Counted from the first letter of the stretch, positions 51,766 through 61,225 are shown. The stretch is 64,000 bases of DNA from MWEI01 sp964600235 (GCA_964600235.1 CAZRIV010000003.1:242967-306966); one strand, 5' to 3'. Program-made: numbers and translations. Notes: generated by a model from the sequence alone, not told the origin.

Positions 51766-54381
51766 ATGGCTAACCCCGACGATAAGCCCATAAAAATCAT
51801 GGATGCTGGAATTCAGATTCAGCCTTCCATGAAGGGCTGTCCACATTGTACTCCTGCATCTGAGCAAGTTGAGTATATTGATCCTGTGTGCCTGATGCGC
51901 ACAACAGACAAAGATGCTTACATTCCTTATGATTACAAGGGAATGACCTACTACTTCTGCCATCCGGGCTGCCTGGAAAGATTTAAGAAGAACCCTGATA
52001 AATACATCCCGAACCTATCGGGAAAGGGCGGCCCCATGAGCCATGATGTCCCGAAAGCGAGAGAATATGTCGACCCGGTGTGCATGATGCGCACTACTGA
52101 AAAGGATGCCTATATTCCCTATGAGCACAATGGGATGACGTATTATTTCTGCAACCCAAGGTGCCTGGATAAATTTAAAAGTGATCCGCAGACGTATATT
52201 AACCGCCTGGCAGACCCTGCCCTTTCCGTGGCACCCACCCCTTCCGTGAGGCCGGGATCGCCTGCCGGCAAATATACCTGCCCCATGGATCCGGAAATCA
52301 TTACGGACGGACCGGGAATCTGCCCCAAGTGCGGAATGGCCCTGGAGCCCATGGCCCCATCTCTTTCCGAAGAGGAAAACCCGGAATATGCAGATATGAA
52401 GAGGCGTTTTTTCTTCGGGCTCACCCTTACGATTCCACTCATGCTTATTTCCATGAGGCATATGCTCCCCGGACATATCCTCGGCGGTATAGCATCCCAG
52501 CAGGATCTCGGTCTGGCGGAATTCCTCCTGGCGACACCTGTGGTTCTCTGGGCAGGATGGCCCTTCTTTGTCCGCGCATGGGTGTCACTGCGTACACGAA
52601 ACCTCAACATGTTCACTCTCATAGGTATTGGCGTTATGGTCTCCTATGGTTACAGCCTTGTAGCAACCCTTCTTCCTGACCTTTTCCCGGCAACGCTCAA
52701 GAGCAAAGAAGGGACGATAGGGGTATATTTCGAGGCTTCCGCCATGATCGTTACCCTGGTTCTCCTGGGACAGGTCCTTGAACTCAGGGCAAGGTCCCGT
52801 ACAAGCGATGCCATCAGATCCCTTTTGAAGCTCGCACCCAAGACCGCCAGAATTCTCAGGGAAAATGGCGTTGAGGAGGACATCCCCCTGGATATGATCC
52901 ACCCCGGTGACCTTTTACGGGTGAGGCCGGGAGAAAAGGTCCCTGCAGACGGTATCATCATGGAGGGTGCAAGTTCCATAGATGAATCCATGATCTCGGG
53001 TGAGCCTATCCCTGTGGAAAAAACAACGGGAAACAAGGTAGTAGGGGCTACCGTAAACGGGAACGGGACGTTCATCATGAAGGCCGAAAGGGTCGGGAGC
53101 GAAACGCTCCTGTCCCAGATTGTCCGGCTCACTATCGAGGCAAGCAGGAGCAGAGCCCCTATCCAGCAGCTTGCGGATGTTGCCGCCTCCTATTTTGTGC
53201 CGGCAATATTCGCGGTGTCACTTATCTCTTTCATAACCTGGCTGATTATCGGGCCAGAGCCCAGACTTCCCCACGCCATCGTGTCGGCTGTATCTGTGCT
53301 TATTATTGCCTGCCCGTGTGCCTTGGGCCTTGCAACGCCCATGTCCATTCTTGTGGCCACAGGAAAAGGCGCCCACATGGGGGTTCTCTTCAGGGATGCA
53401 GATGCGATTCAGTCCCTGGAAAAGGTTGATACCATGGTTGTTGACAAAACTGGTACGCTCACCGAGGGAAAGCCTGCCTTGAACGCCATTATTACCATCG
53501 GGGATTACACAGAGGACAAGCTCCTCTATCTGGCGGCAAGTATTGAAAAAGGCAGCGAGCACCCCTTATCGCAGGCCATTGTTCAGGCGGCAGTGAATCG
53601 CGGCCAAACCCCGGCCCCGCATACCGATTTTACTGCACATATCGGGAAAGGGATTACCGGGACGGTTGAAAACCATAGAATTGCCTTGGGAAACGATCGT
53701 CTGATGCAAGACCTCGACATTGAACCCGGCTGGCTCGCCCCACAGTCCGAACAGATGTCAAGCCAGGGGGCTACGGTGATGTACATTGCCATTGACAATA
53801 AGGCACAAGGGGTAATCGCCGTTTCAGATTCCATAAAAGAGACGTCCAGATCAGCCGTTCACATGCTTTCCCAGGACAAACTGCATCTTGTCATGCTCAC
53901 TGGCGATAAAAGAACGGCAGCCCAGAATATTGCCAAGAAACTCGGCATTCATGACGTGATAGCAGAGGTGCTGCCTGCGGAAAAGGGTGCGGTAATAAAA
54001 AAGCTGCAAGACCAAGGGCACCTGGTCGCCATGGCCGGCGACGGGATCAATGATGCTCCTGCACTTGCCCAGGCGAATGTGGGTATTGCCATGGGAAGCG
54101 GGACAGATGTCGCCATAGCCAATGCCCATGTCACCCTCATCAAGGGAGATCTGAGGTCCATTGCCCGCGCCAGGCTTCTGAGCAAAGCCACCATGCGTAA
54201 TATCAAGCAGAACCTTTTCTTTGCCTTCTTCTATAATATTCTGTGTGTCCCCATCGCAGCGGGGATACTGTACCCCTATTTCGGCATCATCCTGTCTCCC
54301 ATGATAGCTGCTGCGGCCATGAGCTTCAGCTCCGTATCCGTAATAACAAACGCCATGCGTCTGAGAAACGCCCGGCTGTAA
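51766..54381 (+). CDS. Copper-translocating P1B-type ATPase with two N-terminal YHS domains
   Basis: An 871-residue heavy-metal ATPase exporting Cu(I). Instead of the usual HMA domains it has two YHS domains (residues about 40-85 and 98-145: DPVCLMRTTDKDAYIPYDYK, DPVCMMRTTEKDAYIPYEHN) and then a metal-binding segment YTCPMDPEIITDGPGICPKC. The ATPase core is complete: SGEP actuator motif, CPC at 516-518, DKTGT with Asp560, SEHPL and GDGINDAPALAQ. The YN and MSFSSVSV segments in the last membrane helices are those of Cu(I) pumps. AGGAGG precedes the ATG. No CopZ or regulator gene is adjacent. Confidence 0.94.
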   Translation: MANPDDKPIKIMDAGIQIQPSMKGCPHCTPASEQVEYIDPVCLMRTTDKDAYIPYDYKGMTYYFCHPGCLERFKKNPDKYIPNLSGKGGPMSHDVPKAREYVDPVCMMRTTEKDAYIPYEHNGMTYYFCNPRCLDKFKSDPQTYINRLADPALSVAPTPSVRPGSPAGKYTCPMDPEIITDGPGICPKCGMALEPMAPSLSEEENPEYADMKRRFFFGLTLTIPLMLISMRHMLPGHILGGIASQQDLGLAEFLLATPVVLWAGWPFFVRAWVSLRTRNLNMFTLIGIGVMVSYGYSLVATLLPDLFPATLKSKEGTIGVYFEASAMIVTLVLLGQVLELRARSRTSDAIRSLLKLAPKTARILRENGVEEDIPLDMIHPGDLLRVRPGEKVPADGIIMEGASSIDESMISGEPIPVEKTTGNKVVGATVNGNGTFIMKAERVGSETLLSQIVRLTIEASRSRAPIQQLADVAASYFVPAIFAVSLISFITWLIIGPEPRLPHAIVSAVSVLIIACPCALGLATPMSILVATGKGAHMGVLFRDADAIQSLEKVDTMVVDKTGTLTEGKPALNAIITIGDYTEDKLLYLAASIEKGSEHPLSQAIVQAAVNRGQTPAPHTDFTAHIGKGITGTVENHRIALGNDRLMQDLDIEPGWLAPQSEQMSSQGATVMYIAIDNKAQGVIAVSDSIKETSRSAVHMLSQDKLHLVMLTGDKRTAAQNIAKKLGIHDVIAEVLPAEKGAVIKKLQDQGHLVAMAGDGINDAPALAQANVGIAMGSGTDVAIANAHVTLIKGDLRSIARARLLSKATMRNIKQNLFFAFFYNILCVPIAAGILYPYFGIILSPMIAAAAMSFSSVSVITNAMRLRNARL

Positions 54382-54823
54382 TATTACCCTTAATCACCAA
54401 CCAATGACATCCCTGTATCGATTATTCAACCCAACGCCCAATAACCCTCTTTTGTCTGTTTGTAATATCACTAGAAAGACATACAAAATATAATATGATT
54501 GATCCATGAATCATTTTATTGTTGACCAGCCATTGTTTCTGTGGCATTCATACAATCACAACAAGTGTTGTTCTGACCTCCTTTACGCCAGAAGAAGGGA
54601 CAAGACCTCTCGTGCTTTGTCCTAAGACCTAAACTTCTTCTGGCTATTTTTTTGGAGAAAACATATTGGTCTCAAATTGTGTTTATTTATTTTTTAAGCG
54701 ACATGATCATTGCCAAAGACTCTCTCGATATTCCTTTTTCCGAGAAGACCTGCTTTATGATCAGACTTGATACTTGGATGGGATGATCCTGCGTGCTAGA
54801 GTATTATTCCAAAGGAGTTATTC
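54382..54823. other. A+T-rich non-coding region after the copper ATPase
   Basis: No gene is visible in 442 bases. A TATAAT lies near 54490 without a good -35. The distal half contains the strong hairpin listed next, so a short RNA could be made from about 54500 to 54653. Confidence 0.45.
54587..54653 (+). terminator. Strong two-tier hairpin with T-tract; terminator or small RNA 3' end
   Basis: GCCAGAAGAAG (54587-54597) pairs perfectly with CTTCTTCTGGC (54634-54644), followed by TATTTTTTT. Inside, GGACAAG and CTTTGTCC can form a second helix around a short loop. It is 205 bases past the ATPase stop, further than most terminators, which leaves a small RNA gene as an alternative. Confidence 0.65.
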
Positions 54824-55576
54824 ATGCCCGATTTCGACATGACCGGCATGCCCGGCGAGGCCGGAAAAGTATTCCGTCCCTTTGCAGAGGAATTGCTGAG
54901 GAGGTTTTCAGCCAGCTGTCTGTCCATCTCAGTAACAGGCAGCTGCATAACCGGCGACTTCGTCTCCGGTATATCCGACATCAACTCCGTGCTCGTGCTC
55001 AACAAAATCGACATGGAAGACCTCGACACCCTCGTCTCCCTTTCCCGCTTCAAGAAAAAGCGCATCAGGAGCCCCCTCATCATGACCGAGGAATACATAA
55101 GACGCTCTCTCGATGTCTTCCCCATTGAATTCCTTGACATCAAGCTTTTCCATAAGACGGTTTTCGGAACCGATTTTTTCGAAAGGATCTCCCTCGACAA
55201 GGCCCAGCTGAGAATTCAGTGCGAGCGGGACCTCAAGGGAAAGCTTGTCAACCTTCAGCGCGGCTATGTTTCCTGCGAGGGCAGAACCAGGGAGATCAGG
55301 TCGCTGCTCCTGCAAGCCCTTCCCGGATACTTTGCCCTGCTCCGTTCCATGATGTACCTCGTCCTGGCACCTAAAGAGCCCCCTGCAAGGAAGGAGGATG
55401 TGCTGCATCAGTCTGAGGATTTGTTTCACATCAATCTGTCCGGCTTGCGAGGGATCATGCATCTCAGAGGCAGTCAAGGTTTTTTCCCGAATAGGAACGA
55501 GGTACTCAAGCACTTCAATGAGGTCTGCAAAATCACCCATGAACTGTGCGTGGCGACGGATGCACTGGTTGTATAG
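54824..55576 (+). CDS. Nucleotidyltransferase-fold protein, function unknown
   Basis: A 250-residue protein. SVTGSCITGDFVSGISDIN resembles the active site of the polymerase-beta nucleotidyltransferase superfamily (GS, then SDxD), but the second aspartate is replaced by asparagine, so catalysis is doubtful unless another acid substitutes. The rest is helical with no other known motif. AAAGGAG precedes the ATG. Its end overlaps the start of the TPM gene by 17 bases. I do not recognise the family more precisely. Confidence 0.65.
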   Translation: MPDFDMTGMPGEAGKVFRPFAEELLRRFSASCLSISVTGSCITGDFVSGISDINSVLVLNKIDMEDLDTLVSLSRFKKKRIRSPLIMTEEYIRRSLDVFPIEFLDIKLFHKTVFGTDFFERISLDKAQLRIQCERDLKGKLVNLQRGYVSCEGRTREIRSLLLQALPGYFALLRSMMYLVLAPKEPPARKEDVLHQSEDLFHINLSGLRGIMHLRGSQGFFPNRNEVLKHFNEVCKITHELCVATDALVV

Positions 55577-56321
55577 GCTGCTCCTTTTCACATTCCTGCT
55601 GGCCCCTCTCTATTCCCATGCAGAAGGCGATGCTCCCTCGTCATATGTAATCGACCATGCGGGCATTATCGAAGATAGCGCGCAGACCAAGCTGGCAGGA
55701 CTCCTTCAGGAGCTGGAGCAGAAGACGACTGCCCAGATGATCATCCTTACGGTCAAGAGCACCGGGGGCATTCCCATCGAGCAGTACAGCCTTCAGTACT
55801 CAGAGAAATGGGGCTTGGGAAAGAAAGGCAAGGATAATGGCCTGCTCTTCCTCATAGCGATAGACGACAGAAGGTACCGGTTCGAGACCGGTTATGGACT
55901 TGAGCAGACTCTTCCTGACAGCATGCTGGGGAGTATCGGCCGATCCTACCTTGTCCCGGCCTTCAAGGAAGGAGCTTACACAAAAGGCGTTGTGAATACT
56001 GCCTCCGTCATTGCAGGCACCATTGCCGCTTCGCAGGGAGCGAAGCTCAGCGGCCTGCCCGAGGTGAAACCCCCTGATAAACCCCGCGGCACCCCCTTTG
56101 GGTCGCTTCTTGCCTTCATCTTCTTTGCCATAGCCTTCTTCTCCCTGTCGAGATCGCGCTCAGGAGGCCTCGCCCAGGCCATCCTCCTGGGCACGCTCCT
56201 CGGCGGAGGGGGTCGAGGTGGCTCCGGTGGATTCGGAAGTTTTGGCGGTGGAGGATTCGGCTCATTCGGGGGAGGGGGAGGCGGCGGCTTTGGCGGCGGG
56301 GGATCATCCGGGGGATGGTGA
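55560..56321 (+). CDS. TPM-domain exported/membrane protein
   Basis: About 253 residues from ATG at 55560, overlapping the previous gene; ATG at 55539 is an alternative and neither has a strong ribosome binding site. A signal peptide (LYRLLLFTFLLAPLYSHAEG) is followed by a TPM domain (VIDHAGIIEDSAQTKLAGLL, WGLGKKGKDNGLLFLIA, YRFETGYGLEQTLPD), one membrane segment near 185-200 and a glycine-rich tail (GGGGFGSFGGGGGGGFGGGG). TPM proteins form an envelope pair with LemA, encoded immediately downstream. Confidence 0.87.
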   Translation: MHWLYRLLLFTFLLAPLYSHAEGDAPSSYVIDHAGIIEDSAQTKLAGLLQELEQKTTAQMIILTVKSTGGIPIEQYSLQYSEKWGLGKKGKDNGLLFLIAIDDRRYRFETGYGLEQTLPDSMLGSIGRSYLVPAFKEGAYTKGVVNTASVIAGTIAASQGAKLSGLPEVKPPDKPRGTPFGSLLAFIFFAIAFFSLSRSRSGGLAQAILLGTLLGGGGRGGSGGFGSFGGGGFGSFGGGGGGGFGGGGSSGGW

Positions 56322-56420
56322 GATGATCTCCTCCTTGGCACGGCTCCATTGACGGATTCTACCCTTTTCCCTGAACTTTATGTATATACTTGATAAGCTT
56401 AATAATAAACAGGAGGCTTT

Positions 56421-56984
56421 ATGAGCAAAACGACCCAGGTCATCATTGGAATTGTTGTCATTATCGTCCTGCTCGCAGGATTCGGCATATCAGGCTTCAA
56501 TAAATCCCGCCGCATGAACGAGGCGGTCACTGCCCAGTGGGCACAGGTGGAAAACCAGCTCAAGCGGAGGTTCGACCTGATCCCTAACCTGGTGGAGACG
56601 GTCAAGGGTTTTGCGGCCCAGGAAAAATCCATATTCTTAGGGATTGCAGAGGCAAGGAAGGCATACTTCTCGGCCCAGGATGTGGCCGGCAAGGCCAGGG
56701 CGGCAGGGGAACTCGAAGGGGCACTCTCTCGATTGCTGCTTCTTCAGGAGCGCTATCCGGAGCTCAAGTCCAATGAGAACTTCATGAAGCTCCAGGACTC
56801 GCTGGAGGGCACGGAGAACCGCATAGCGGTGGAGCGTAAGCGGTACAATGATCTGGCCAGGGATCTCAATTCATATGTCAAAACCTTTCCCGGCATTTTC
56901 TTCGCTTCATGGGCCGGCGTAAAAGAGGCCCAGTATTTCGATGTGCCCGAACAGGAAAAAGCGGTACCGCAGGTAAAATTCTAG
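56421..56984 (+). CDS. LemA family protein
   Basis: A 187-residue LemA protein: one N-terminal membrane segment (QVIIGIVVIIVLLAGFGI) and the four-helix domain with QVENQLKRRFDLIPNLVETV and RYNDLARDLNSYVKTFPG. ACAGGAGG precedes the ATG. LemA and TPM proteins are commonly adjacent and envelope-located, of unsettled function. Its TAG stop and that of the convergent helicase share one CTAG. Confidence 0.93.
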   Translation: MSKTTQVIIGIVVIIVLLAGFGISGFNKSRRMNEAVTAQWAQVENQLKRRFDLIPNLVETVKGFAAQEKSIFLGIAEARKAYFSAQDVAGKARAAGELEGALSRLLLLQERYPELKSNENFMKLQDSLEGTENRIAVERKRYNDLARDLNSYVKTFPGIFFASWAGVKEAQYFDVPEQEKAVPQVKF

Positions 56985-58846
56985 GAGGCGGAGATCTCCC
57001 GGAGAAACCCGGAGGGCATCTGATACGTCTCGCGGCCGTACAGTGCCCTCACACGGGACCAAGACAGGACTACATGCCTGCGTGCCCTGGTAATCCCCAC
57101 ATACATGAGCCTTCTCTCCTCCTCGATGTTCTCGGATGTATCAAACGACCGGGAGTGGGGCAGAAGCCCCTCTTCACACCCGACGATGAATACATGGTCG
57201 AACTCGAGCCCCTTGGACATATGCAAGGTCATGACGCTGACTGTTTCGCCCCCTGTCACATCCATAGTCGTCATGAGGGCCTTCTCCTGGAGATATGTGG
57301 TCAAGTCTGTTTGTCCGGCCGCGCTGGCGATAAGTTCCCGGACGTTCAAGAGCCTGTCCTGCCCATCCATTTCCCTTGAAAGGTACTCTTTGTACCCGGT
57401 ACCTTCCACGATCCGGTAGAGCAACTCAGCCACGTCATAATCTCCTGATATACCTTTAAAATCCTCCACCATGGCAAGAAAGGCCTGTGCCCCCCTGGCC
57501 GCTGTGCCCTTGAGCACCTTTGCGGCTACTGCCTTTTCCAGGGCATTATAAATTGTTATCCCCTGAGATCTTGCCAGGGCAAATACCGACTCCAGGCTCT
57601 TCTCTCCCATACCCCTTGCCGGCGTGTTGATGATCCGGGAAAAGGCCTCCCCATCGGCCGGATTTGCAATGATTCGCAGGTATGCGAGCAGGTCCTTGAT
57701 CTCCCTTCTATCGTAAAACCTTATGCCTCCATAAACGGCATAAGGGATGGACCGTCTTACAAAGGCCTCCTCCAGTACACGTGAAAGGGCATTGACCCGG
57801 TAGAATACCCCTATGCTCGAAGGGCTGACCCCTTTATCCATGAGGCGGGAGATATTATATGCCGTGTGAAGGGCCTCCTCGTCATCGCCGCTGTATTCCA
57901 TGATGCTGACATCGCTGCCGGGACCGCATGCCGACCTTAACGCCTTGGGAGCCCGGAATCGGTTATTGGAGATCAAGGAAGAGGCGGCCTTAAGAATGTC
58001 CTCGGTAGAGCGGTAATTCTGGTCCAGGATCACGACCTCGGCCTCGGGGAAATCGTCCCTGAAGCGCAGGATGTTCCCCACATCCGCACCCCTCCACCCA
58101 TAAATGGACTGATCGTCGTCCCCCACCACACAGATATTCTTGTTTGGCCCCACCAGTTGCATGAGGAGCCTGTACTGGGCCATATTCGTATCCTGGTACT
58201 CATCAACCAGGATATGGGTGAACCGCCTATGGTAACGCTCCTTCAGGTCCGGCATGGATGATAGCATCTGACCCGGGAGATAGATGAGGTCTGCAAAGTC
58301 AAATGCCCCGCAGTCCTGCTTCCTCTGTTCATAGAGACTGATTATCGGTGCAGGGTCAAGGTTCAGGTCAAAGGGGATCTCATGGGTCTGTTTAAGAGTG
58401 TCCTTGCCCATGCTGATGAGCCAGGCTATGCGCCCATCCCAGCCCCGCTCGCGCTCGATATTCAAGTCCTTGAGGCACCTGGTTATGAGCGCGCGCTGAT
58501 CCGCCTCGTCATAGATGACAAATGCGGCAGGATAGCCTATGCGGTGAGCCTCGCGCCGGAGCATCCACGCACCAAAGGAATGGAAGGTGCCTGCCCAGAC
58601 TGCAATGTCATGTTTCCCCAGCAGTTGCCTGAGGCGTTCCTTCATTTCCCCTGCCGCCTTATTGGTGAAGGTAAGGCAGAGGATTCGGCTTGCATCCACT
58701 CCCTGGGATATGAGGTGCGCTACCCGGTGGACAATGACCCTGGTCTTGCCCGAGCCTGCGCCTGCAAAAATAAGCAATGGACCTTCACTGTGGCCGACCG
58801 CCCGTGCCTGTTCAGGGTTGAGTCCATCCAAGAGTCTATCAGGCAT
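56981..58846 (-). CDS. UvrD/PcrA/Rep-type superfamily 1 DNA helicase
   Basis: A 621-residue helicase. Walker A is GAGSGKTRV, motif II is LVDEYQDTN, motif III GDDDQSIYGWRGA, motif IV DQNYRST, motif V TLHMSKGLEFDHVFIVG and motif VI YVGITRARRHV. It unwinds DNA 3' to 5' in repair or replication restart. It lacks the long C-terminal tail of UvrD/PcrA, so it is nearer Rep in length. ATG at 58846 shares a base with the stop of the U32 gene (TGATG). Confidence 0.93.
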   Translation of the reverse strand: MPDRLLDGLNPEQARAVGHSEGPLLIFAGAGSGKTRVIVHRVAHLISQGVDASRILCLTFTNKAAGEMKERLRQLLGKHDIAVWAGTFHSFGAWMLRREAHRIGYPAAFVIYDEADQRALITRCLKDLNIERERGWDGRIAWLISMGKDTLKQTHEIPFDLNLDPAPIISLYEQRKQDCGAFDFADLIYLPGQMLSSMPDLKERYHRRFTHILVDEYQDTNMAQYRLLMQLVGPNKNICVVGDDDQSIYGWRGADVGNILRFRDDFPEAEVVILDQNYRSTEDILKAASSLISNNRFRAPKALRSACGPGSDVSIMEYSGDDEEALHTAYNISRLMDKGVSPSSIGVFYRVNALSRVLEEAFVRRSIPYAVYGGIRFYDRREIKDLLAYLRIIANPADGEAFSRIINTPARGMGEKSLESVFALARSQGITIYNALEKAVAAKVLKGTAARGAQAFLAMVEDFKGISGDYDVAELLYRIVEGTGYKEYLSREMDGQDRLLNVRELIASAAGQTDLTTYLQEKALMTTMDVTGGETVSVMTLHMSKGLEFDHVFIVGCEEGLLPHSRSFDTSENIEEERRLMYVGITRARRHVVLSWSRVRALYGRETYQMPSGFLREISAS

Positions 58847-60090
58847 CAATCGCCCCCAAGGATGACCTTGTCACCCTCGCTGTAGGCCTTGCGGATGAGC
58901 TCGCCCGGGCAGGGGACAAACGGCGTCTTCACGGTGAAGATCTGGCCCGGCCTGATACGCTCTATGGGCGTCCCTTCGGCATGGGCGCCCTCCAATACAA
59001 AGCTCTGCCTAATACCATCAGCGGCAAGCCATTCGAGTTCCATGCCGGCGATCAAGGGGTTGCGTGCCTCCAGAACCGTCATCCCTTCCTGAAAACCGAC
59101 GACCTTGGCAGCCAAGTGGTGCGTCTGCTCATAGCCCTGAAAATCATACTTGATCCCGGTGTTGTCCGGCCGCCCGGTAAAGTATCCGGTAAAGTATTCC
59201 CGGTTGCTGACCCTGCTTACCTCCTCGATCCACTCCTGCTTTACCGAAAAGGCCTGCGGGTCTCTCATATATTCGTCCCTGGCCTTTTTATAGACCGACA
59301 CGATTGTTGCCACATAGAGGGGGGCCTTGTTTCTCCCCTCGATCTTGAGCCCGTCAAGACCCAGTGCCATCACGCTGCCGAAAACAGGGAGAAGGCACAT
59401 GTCTTTTGAATTATAGAGAAAGGTAAACCCGTCTTCTTCAATAACCGGCATATATTCACCGGGGCGTGTCCGCTCCACCAATGCATAGTCCCATCTGCAG
59501 GGCTGGGTGCATTGCCCTTGATTCGCATCTCGATTGCACAGGTAATTGCTGATGAGACACCTGCCTGAGATGGATATGCATACGCTGCCGTGGATAAAGA
59601 TTTCGAGTTCGGTGTTCGTATTCTTCCTGATGAGCTCAATCTCATCATTAGAGAGTTCGCGGGCCAGGATCACCCTGCTCGCCCCAAGAGATGCCCAGGC
59701 ATTGACCGTAGGGGTGCTCACCGTATTGGCCTGGGTGCTCATGTGAATCGCCCGGGTGGGAGCGACTTGTCTTACAAGGCTCAACACCCCGACGTCGGAT
59801 ACGATAAATGCATCGATCCCGGCCTGTTGATCCGCAAAGCCTACCAGTTCTCGGATTTCCCCGTACTGCTTGTCATGAGGATAGGTGTTCAGGGCGAGAT
59901 ATACCTTCACCCCCTTCGAATGGGCAAATCTCACTGCCTCTACAATCCCCTCCCGGGAAAAATTCTTGGCATAAGCCCTCAGGCTAGAATCTCCACGCAT
60001 GCCCAGGTAAACGGCATCGGCACCATAGATGCATGCAGTCTGAAGGGTCTCCATGCTTCCGGCCGGGGCTAAGATTTCAGGTCTTTTCAT
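58846..60090 (-). CDS. U32 family protein, TrhP (YegQ)-like tRNA hydroxylation protein
   Basis: A 414-residue peptidase-U32 family protein. It begins RPEILAPAGSMETLQTACIY and contains SGRCLISNYLCNRDANQGQC followed by TQPCRWDY, the cysteine-rich motif that binds a 4Fe-4S cluster in YegQ/TrhP, a protein needed for prephenate-dependent hydroxylation of uridine 34 in tRNA. YNSKDMCLLP follows as in that group. No clear ribosome binding site decides the start; an ATG at 60129 is possible. It is coupled to the helicase gene. Confidence 0.85.
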   Translation of the reverse strand: MKRPEILAPAGSMETLQTACIYGADAVYLGMRGDSSLRAYAKNFSREGIVEAVRFAHSKGVKVYLALNTYPHDKQYGEIRELVGFADQQAGIDAFIVSDVGVLSLVRQVAPTRAIHMSTQANTVSTPTVNAWASLGASRVILARELSNDEIELIRKNTNTELEIFIHGSVCISISGRCLISNYLCNRDANQGQCTQPCRWDYALVERTRPGEYMPVIEEDGFTFLYNSKDMCLLPVFGSVMALGLDGLKIEGRNKAPLYVATIVSVYKKARDEYMRDPQAFSVKQEWIEEVSRVSNREYFTGYFTGRPDNTGIKYDFQGYEQTHHLAAKVVGFQEGMTVLEARNPLIAGMELEWLAADGIRQSFVLEGAHAEGTPIERIRPGQIFTVKTPFVPCPGELIRKAYSEGDKVILGGD

Positions 60091-60184
60091 GGCACACATG
60101 GCTATAGCGCAACGCGGCATGCCGCACAAGACTTAAGCGCCTTGCCATGCCCCTGAAGGCTCTATTCCCCGAGCCATTTTCCCC

Positions 60185-60213
60185 TTGACTAGAGATGTCC
60201 GGGCGGATAATTA
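60185..60213 (+). promoter_or_regulatory. Promoter of tRNA-Arg
   Basis: TTGACT (60185-60190), a 17-base spacer and TAATTA (60208-60213) form a good sigma-70 promoter. Transcription would start close to 60220, just before the tRNA 5' end at 60223. Confidence 0.7.
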
Positions 60214-60222
60214 AGCCCCAAT

Positions 60223-60295
60223 GCCCCCGTAGCTCAGTGGATAGAGCACAGGATTCCTAATCCTGGTGTCGCAAGTTCGATCCTTGCCGGGGGCA
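60223..60295 (+). tRNA. tRNA-Arg (anticodon CCT)
   Basis: A full 73-base cloverleaf. The acceptor stem GCCCCCG pairs with CGGGGGC, the anticodon stem CAGGA/TCCTG encloses the loop TTCCTAA with anticodon CCT, and the T loop is TTCGATC. CCA is not encoded. It reads the AGG arginine codon. Confidence 0.96.
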
Positions 60296-60373
60296 TTTGT
60301 CTGGTTTATGCACAGCTCGTCATGCCATCTATTTATATCTTCATACCCGGCCTGGTCGGGTATCCGTACAATC

Positions 60374-61225
60374 TTAGGTGTGCAGGCATACATCAGCCCC
60401 GGAACGGCAAAGAAAACCGTCTTTCTCAAGTCCTGAAAGGATCTTATCGCAGCGGACAGGGTTTATCTCCAGGAGGGTAATGAGCTCATGTTCCACCATA
60501 GTCCCGTTCTTGAGGAGATACCTGAGAATCGCTCCCCTGATCTGCCGGTCGGAGCCTTCAAAGGAAGCTTGTCTAGAGTAATGGGCGCTTTTCCTGTTGG
60601 GGTTTGAGCCCTGTTTCTTAAGCATGGCTCCATAATCCATTAGGGCATAGTACCAGTGACGAGGTTTTTCGTGATCGAGTGTCTTTTCCACAAGCGGCAT
60701 GATGACGTTATCTTGAATATCTATTTTGCCCTGAAAGAAGAAGTGGATGTATACCCGTCTTATGTTGGTCTCGATGAACACGCTTGGTTTGTTGAAGGCA
60801 AAGGCGAGGATGGCCCCGGCCGTTGCCTTGCCTATACCGGGCAATCGGATAAGCTCCTCGGATGATTCAGGGATCTTCCCCGAATATCGGTTTATAATTT
60901 CTTCAGCTGTTTCTTTCAGATTTATTGCCCTTCTGTTGTAGCCAAGGCCCTGCCAGGCAGCGATTACTTCTCTTCGGCCTGCCCGGGAGAGTGTTTGAAC
61001 ATCCGGGAACCTTGTTATGAAAGGGCCGTACTTTATCAGGACACGTTCCACCTGCGTCTGCTGAAGCATGAATTCCGAGACGAGTATGCAATAAGGATCA
61101 GCCGCATCCCGCCACGGCATGTCCCTTTTGTTCTCTTCATAATAGCACATGATCTGTTGTTGAAAGGATTTGATGCGCTTGAGGGACCGTCTCGATTCAG
61201 GAATGGTGGCGTACCGTACACTCAT
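60374..61225 (-). CDS. MutY-like HhH-GPD DNA glycosylase lacking the Fe-S cluster
   Basis: A 283-residue protein of the MutY/endonuclease III superfamily. SEFMLQQTQVERV holds the catalytic glutamate (Glu51), and LPGIGKATAGAI is the helix-hairpin-helix. Two differences from MutY: the position of the catalytic aspartate is Glu152 (FIETNIRRVY), and after DYGAMLKKQGSNPNR there are no cysteines, so no 4Fe-4S cluster can form. The last 60 residues (RQIRGAILRYLLKNGTMVEH) look like a winged helix. I recall a similar Fe-S-free subfamily in archaea and some anaerobes. It probably excises a mispaired or damaged base. No clear ribosome binding site. Confidence 0.8.
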   Translation of the reverse strand: MSVRYATIPESRRSLKRIKSFQQQIMCYYEENKRDMPWRDAADPYCILVSEFMLQQTQVERVLIKYGPFITRFPDVQTLSRAGRREVIAAWQGLGYNRRAINLKETAEEIINRYSGKIPESSEELIRLPGIGKATAGAILAFAFNKPSVFIETNIRRVYIHFFFQGKIDIQDNVIMPLVEKTLDHEKPRHWYYALMDYGAMLKKQGSNPNRKSAHYSRQASFEGSDRQIRGAILRYLLKNGTMVEHELITLLEINPVRCDKILSGLEKDGFLCRSGADVCLHT

